Part shown: positions 62,709 through 64,000 of the stretch, piece by piece | How positions within the stretch are numbered: the first letter of the stretch is position 1 | Layout: each line of letters starts with the position of its first letter | Source of the DNA: Desulfoluna spongiiphila | GTDB taxonomy: Bacteria; Desulfobacterota; Desulfobacteria; Desulfobacterales; Desulfolunaceae | Direction of reading: 5' to 3' | DNA length: 64,000 nt | Assembly (NCBI RefSeq): GCF_900101345.1 | Contig: NZ_FMUX01000020.1 | Location: forward strand, 1 to 64,000 | Notes under the pieces: model-generated | Databases searched by the model: none | Told to the model about the DNA's origin: nothing | What the model saw: the letters and a program-made list of their open reading frames with translations, nothing else | Translations under genes and position numbers: made by a program

Positions 62709-64000
62709 CCTTTGCAGACCTGCATATGCTTTACCTGATCTGGCTTGTGCCTGTCCTGGCGGCGATGTTCGCCTGGGGCGGCGTGCGGCGCAGGCGAATT
62801 CTTACCTCTTTTGCCTCCGGCAGGAGCCGTTCTTCGGTGCTTCCGGAAAAGACAACGGGCAGGCGCCGCGTAAAGGCGGGGCTTATGGTCCTTTCGGTGC
62901 TGTTTCTCATCCTCGCCCTGGCCGGGCCCCGGTACGGGTATGTCTGGCAGGAGGTGGAGAGAAAAGGGGTGGACATCATCGTGGCCCTGGACTGCTCCAA
63001 GAGCATGCTGGCCGGCGACGTCAAACCCTCTCGCCTGGAACGGGCCAAACGCGAGATCATCGACCTTCTGGCCATGCTGGAGGGGGATCGCATCGGCCTT
63101 GTGGCCTTTGCCGGTGAAGCCTTTCTCCAGTGTCCCCTGACCCTGGACTACAGCTCTTTCAATATGTTCCTTGAGGCCTTGTCCCCGGACTACCTGCCCG
63201 TGGGGGGCACCGACCTCCAAGGGGCCCTCACCGTGTCCATGGAGGCCTTTAAGTCCGAGGACGCAACGGACAAGGCCGTTATCCTCATCACCGACGGGGA
63301 GAGCACCGACGGCAACCCCGACGAGGTGGCAAAAAAGGCTGCAGAGCTGGGTATCAAGGTGTTTACCATCGGCGTGGGGAGCAAAGAGGGCGTGCCGGTG
63401 CCCGATGCCTCCGGCGGGTTCAAGAAGAACCGGGACGGCAGCATCTTGCTCTCCAAATTGGATGCGGCCACCCTCAAGCACATGGCGGCGTTGACCGGGG
63501 GCAGTTTCGTGCGCTCCGTGGCCGGAGACATGGACCTGGATGTCATCTACACTCAGGGCATCCGCAAGACCATGGAAGCCCGGTCCCTTGAGAGTTCCCG
63601 TAAAAAGGTGTGGGAGAACAGGTATCAATGGTTTCTGGGAGCCGCCATCCTTTGCCTGGTGGTGTATCTTGGTCTCGGAGACGCCAGGAAAAACGGGGCG
63701 GCCCTTATGATTGCCCTGTGCCTGGTGATGCCCAGGCCCGCAAGGGCCCTGGACCTTGCCTCTCCCCTTGAAAAGGGGGTCACGGCCTTTGATGCCGGAG
63801 ACTACGAGTCCGCCTTGACCCATTTCATCGAAGGGCAGCTGAGCGACCCCGACAACCCGGACATTGATTTCAACATCGGCACCGCCTATTATCGCCTGGG
63901 CAAATTTGACGAGGCTGCCCAAAGTTTTGAGCGGGCCGCCCGCTCCGAGGCGTCATCCCTTAAAAACAAAGCCCTCTACAACCTCGGCAACAGCCGGTTT
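62705..64000 (+). CDS. BatB/BatC-like VWA-TPR membrane protein (partial)
   Basis: At least 432 residues; the frame is open at the window edge. Membrane segments at the start are followed by a VWA domain (ALDCSKSMLAGD as MIDAS, LITDGESTDGN) and, after a further helix near residue 310, a TPR region (AFDAGDYESALTHFIEGQLS, FNIGTAYYRLGKFDEAAQSF). So VWA and TPR parts, separate as BatB and BatC in some bacteria, are fused here. ATG 62705 overlaps the batA stop by four bases. Confidence 0.9.
   Translation, partial: MTFADLHMLYLIWLVPVLAAMFAWGGVRRRRILTSFASGRSRSSVLPEKTTGRRRVKAGLMVLSVLFLILALAGPRYGYVWQEVERKGVDIIVALDCSKSMLAGDVKPSRLERAKREIIDLLAMLEGDRIGLVAFAGEAFLQCPLTLDYSSFNMFLEALSPDYLPVGGTDLQGALTVSMEAFKSEDATDKAVILITDGESTDGNPDEVAKKAAELGIKVFTIGVGSKEGVPVPDASGGFKKNRDGSILLSKLDAATLKHMAALTGGSFVRSVAGDMDLDVIYTQGIRKTMEARSLESSRKKVWENRYQWFLGAAILCLVVYLGLGDARKNGAALMIALCLVMPRPARALDLASPLEKGVTAFDAGDYESALTHFIEGQLSDPDNPDIDFNIGTAYYRLGKFDEAAQSFERAARSEASSLKNKALYNLGNSRF

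Overview
The window looks like a chromosomal segment of an anaerobic Desulfobacterota (deltaproteobacterial) bacterium, possibly close to Desulfoluna/Desulfobacteraceae. This is an inference from gene content: an MDR-type acyl-CoA dehydrogenase under a MerR-TetR fusion regulator, a cytochrome P460-like haem protein, ThrH-type threonine synthesis, a YeiH-type exporter, and long intergenic regions full of GC-rich palindromic repeats. Coding DNA is GC-rich, except for a clearly AT-richer glycosyltransferase patch at about 13.4-16.7 kb.

Layout. 0-6.5 kb: a small GIY-YIG protein between two REP-like hairpins, then argG-argH, a lipoprotein, folK, a PP0621-like protein, a transaldolase-family aldolase and pgsA. 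6.5-9.7 kb: two tRNA-Gly/tRNA-Cys cassettes, each ending in a very long hairpin, with decaying repeats between and after them and a flavoprotein gene in the middle. 9.7-13 kb: the MerR-TetR regulator divergent from a large acyl-CoA dehydrogenase. 13.4-16.1 kb: AT-rich GT2/EmrE-like/GT39-like cluster. 16.7-21.7 kb: isochorismatase-like hydrolase, HD phosphohydrolase, rhodanese, two tandem initiator tRNAs, gluQRS and ychF. 22.5-29.6 kb: a three-gene SMC-like complex with the gene order and sizes of MukFEB/MksFEB/JetABC, but no adjacent JetD-like nuclease. 29.6-35 kb: a broken REP-associated transposase, small unknown genes, a hotdog-fold protein, MarR, recQ and a third initiator tRNA. 34.7-39.8 kb: hom-thrH-DUF167, purM and tsaD. 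40-44.6 kb: an NSS transporter, AraC and TetR regulators, and an SCP2-like protein. 44.8-49 kb: a class III aminotransferase, a split transketolase and a second SCP2-like protein. 49.9-55.9 kb: YeiH exporter, LysR, an acetolactate synthase-like TPP enzyme and an aldehyde dehydrogenase. 56-58.3 kb: an intact RAYT transposase and the P460-like cytochrome. 58.7-64 kb: a MoxR-DUF58-DUF4381-BatA-BatB/C operon, cut by the window end.

Structure beyond the genes. The intergenic DNA holds several repeat families. (1) A 170-171 bp MITE-like element with 11 bp terminal inverted repeats GCCTCCGGCGG/CCGCCGGAGGC has three full copies (24093, 46169, 61391) plus solo left halves and a 123 bp right-half variant. 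Their internal stems keep pairing while the sequence changes. (2) A 133 bp element, present twice in opposite orientation (40163, 56053), ends in a terminator-like hairpin and could be a duplicated small RNA gene. (3) Fragments of tRNA-cassette downstream sequence. (4) A GGGGTCAGGCC motif scattered between genes and flanking the RAYT transposase.

The best candidates for something under-described are the nuclease-less SMC-like operon, which has an odd Walker A cysteine and a DNP Walker B, and the covarying MITE family, one copy of which sits inside that operon. All family assignments come from reading the translations; no database search was run.
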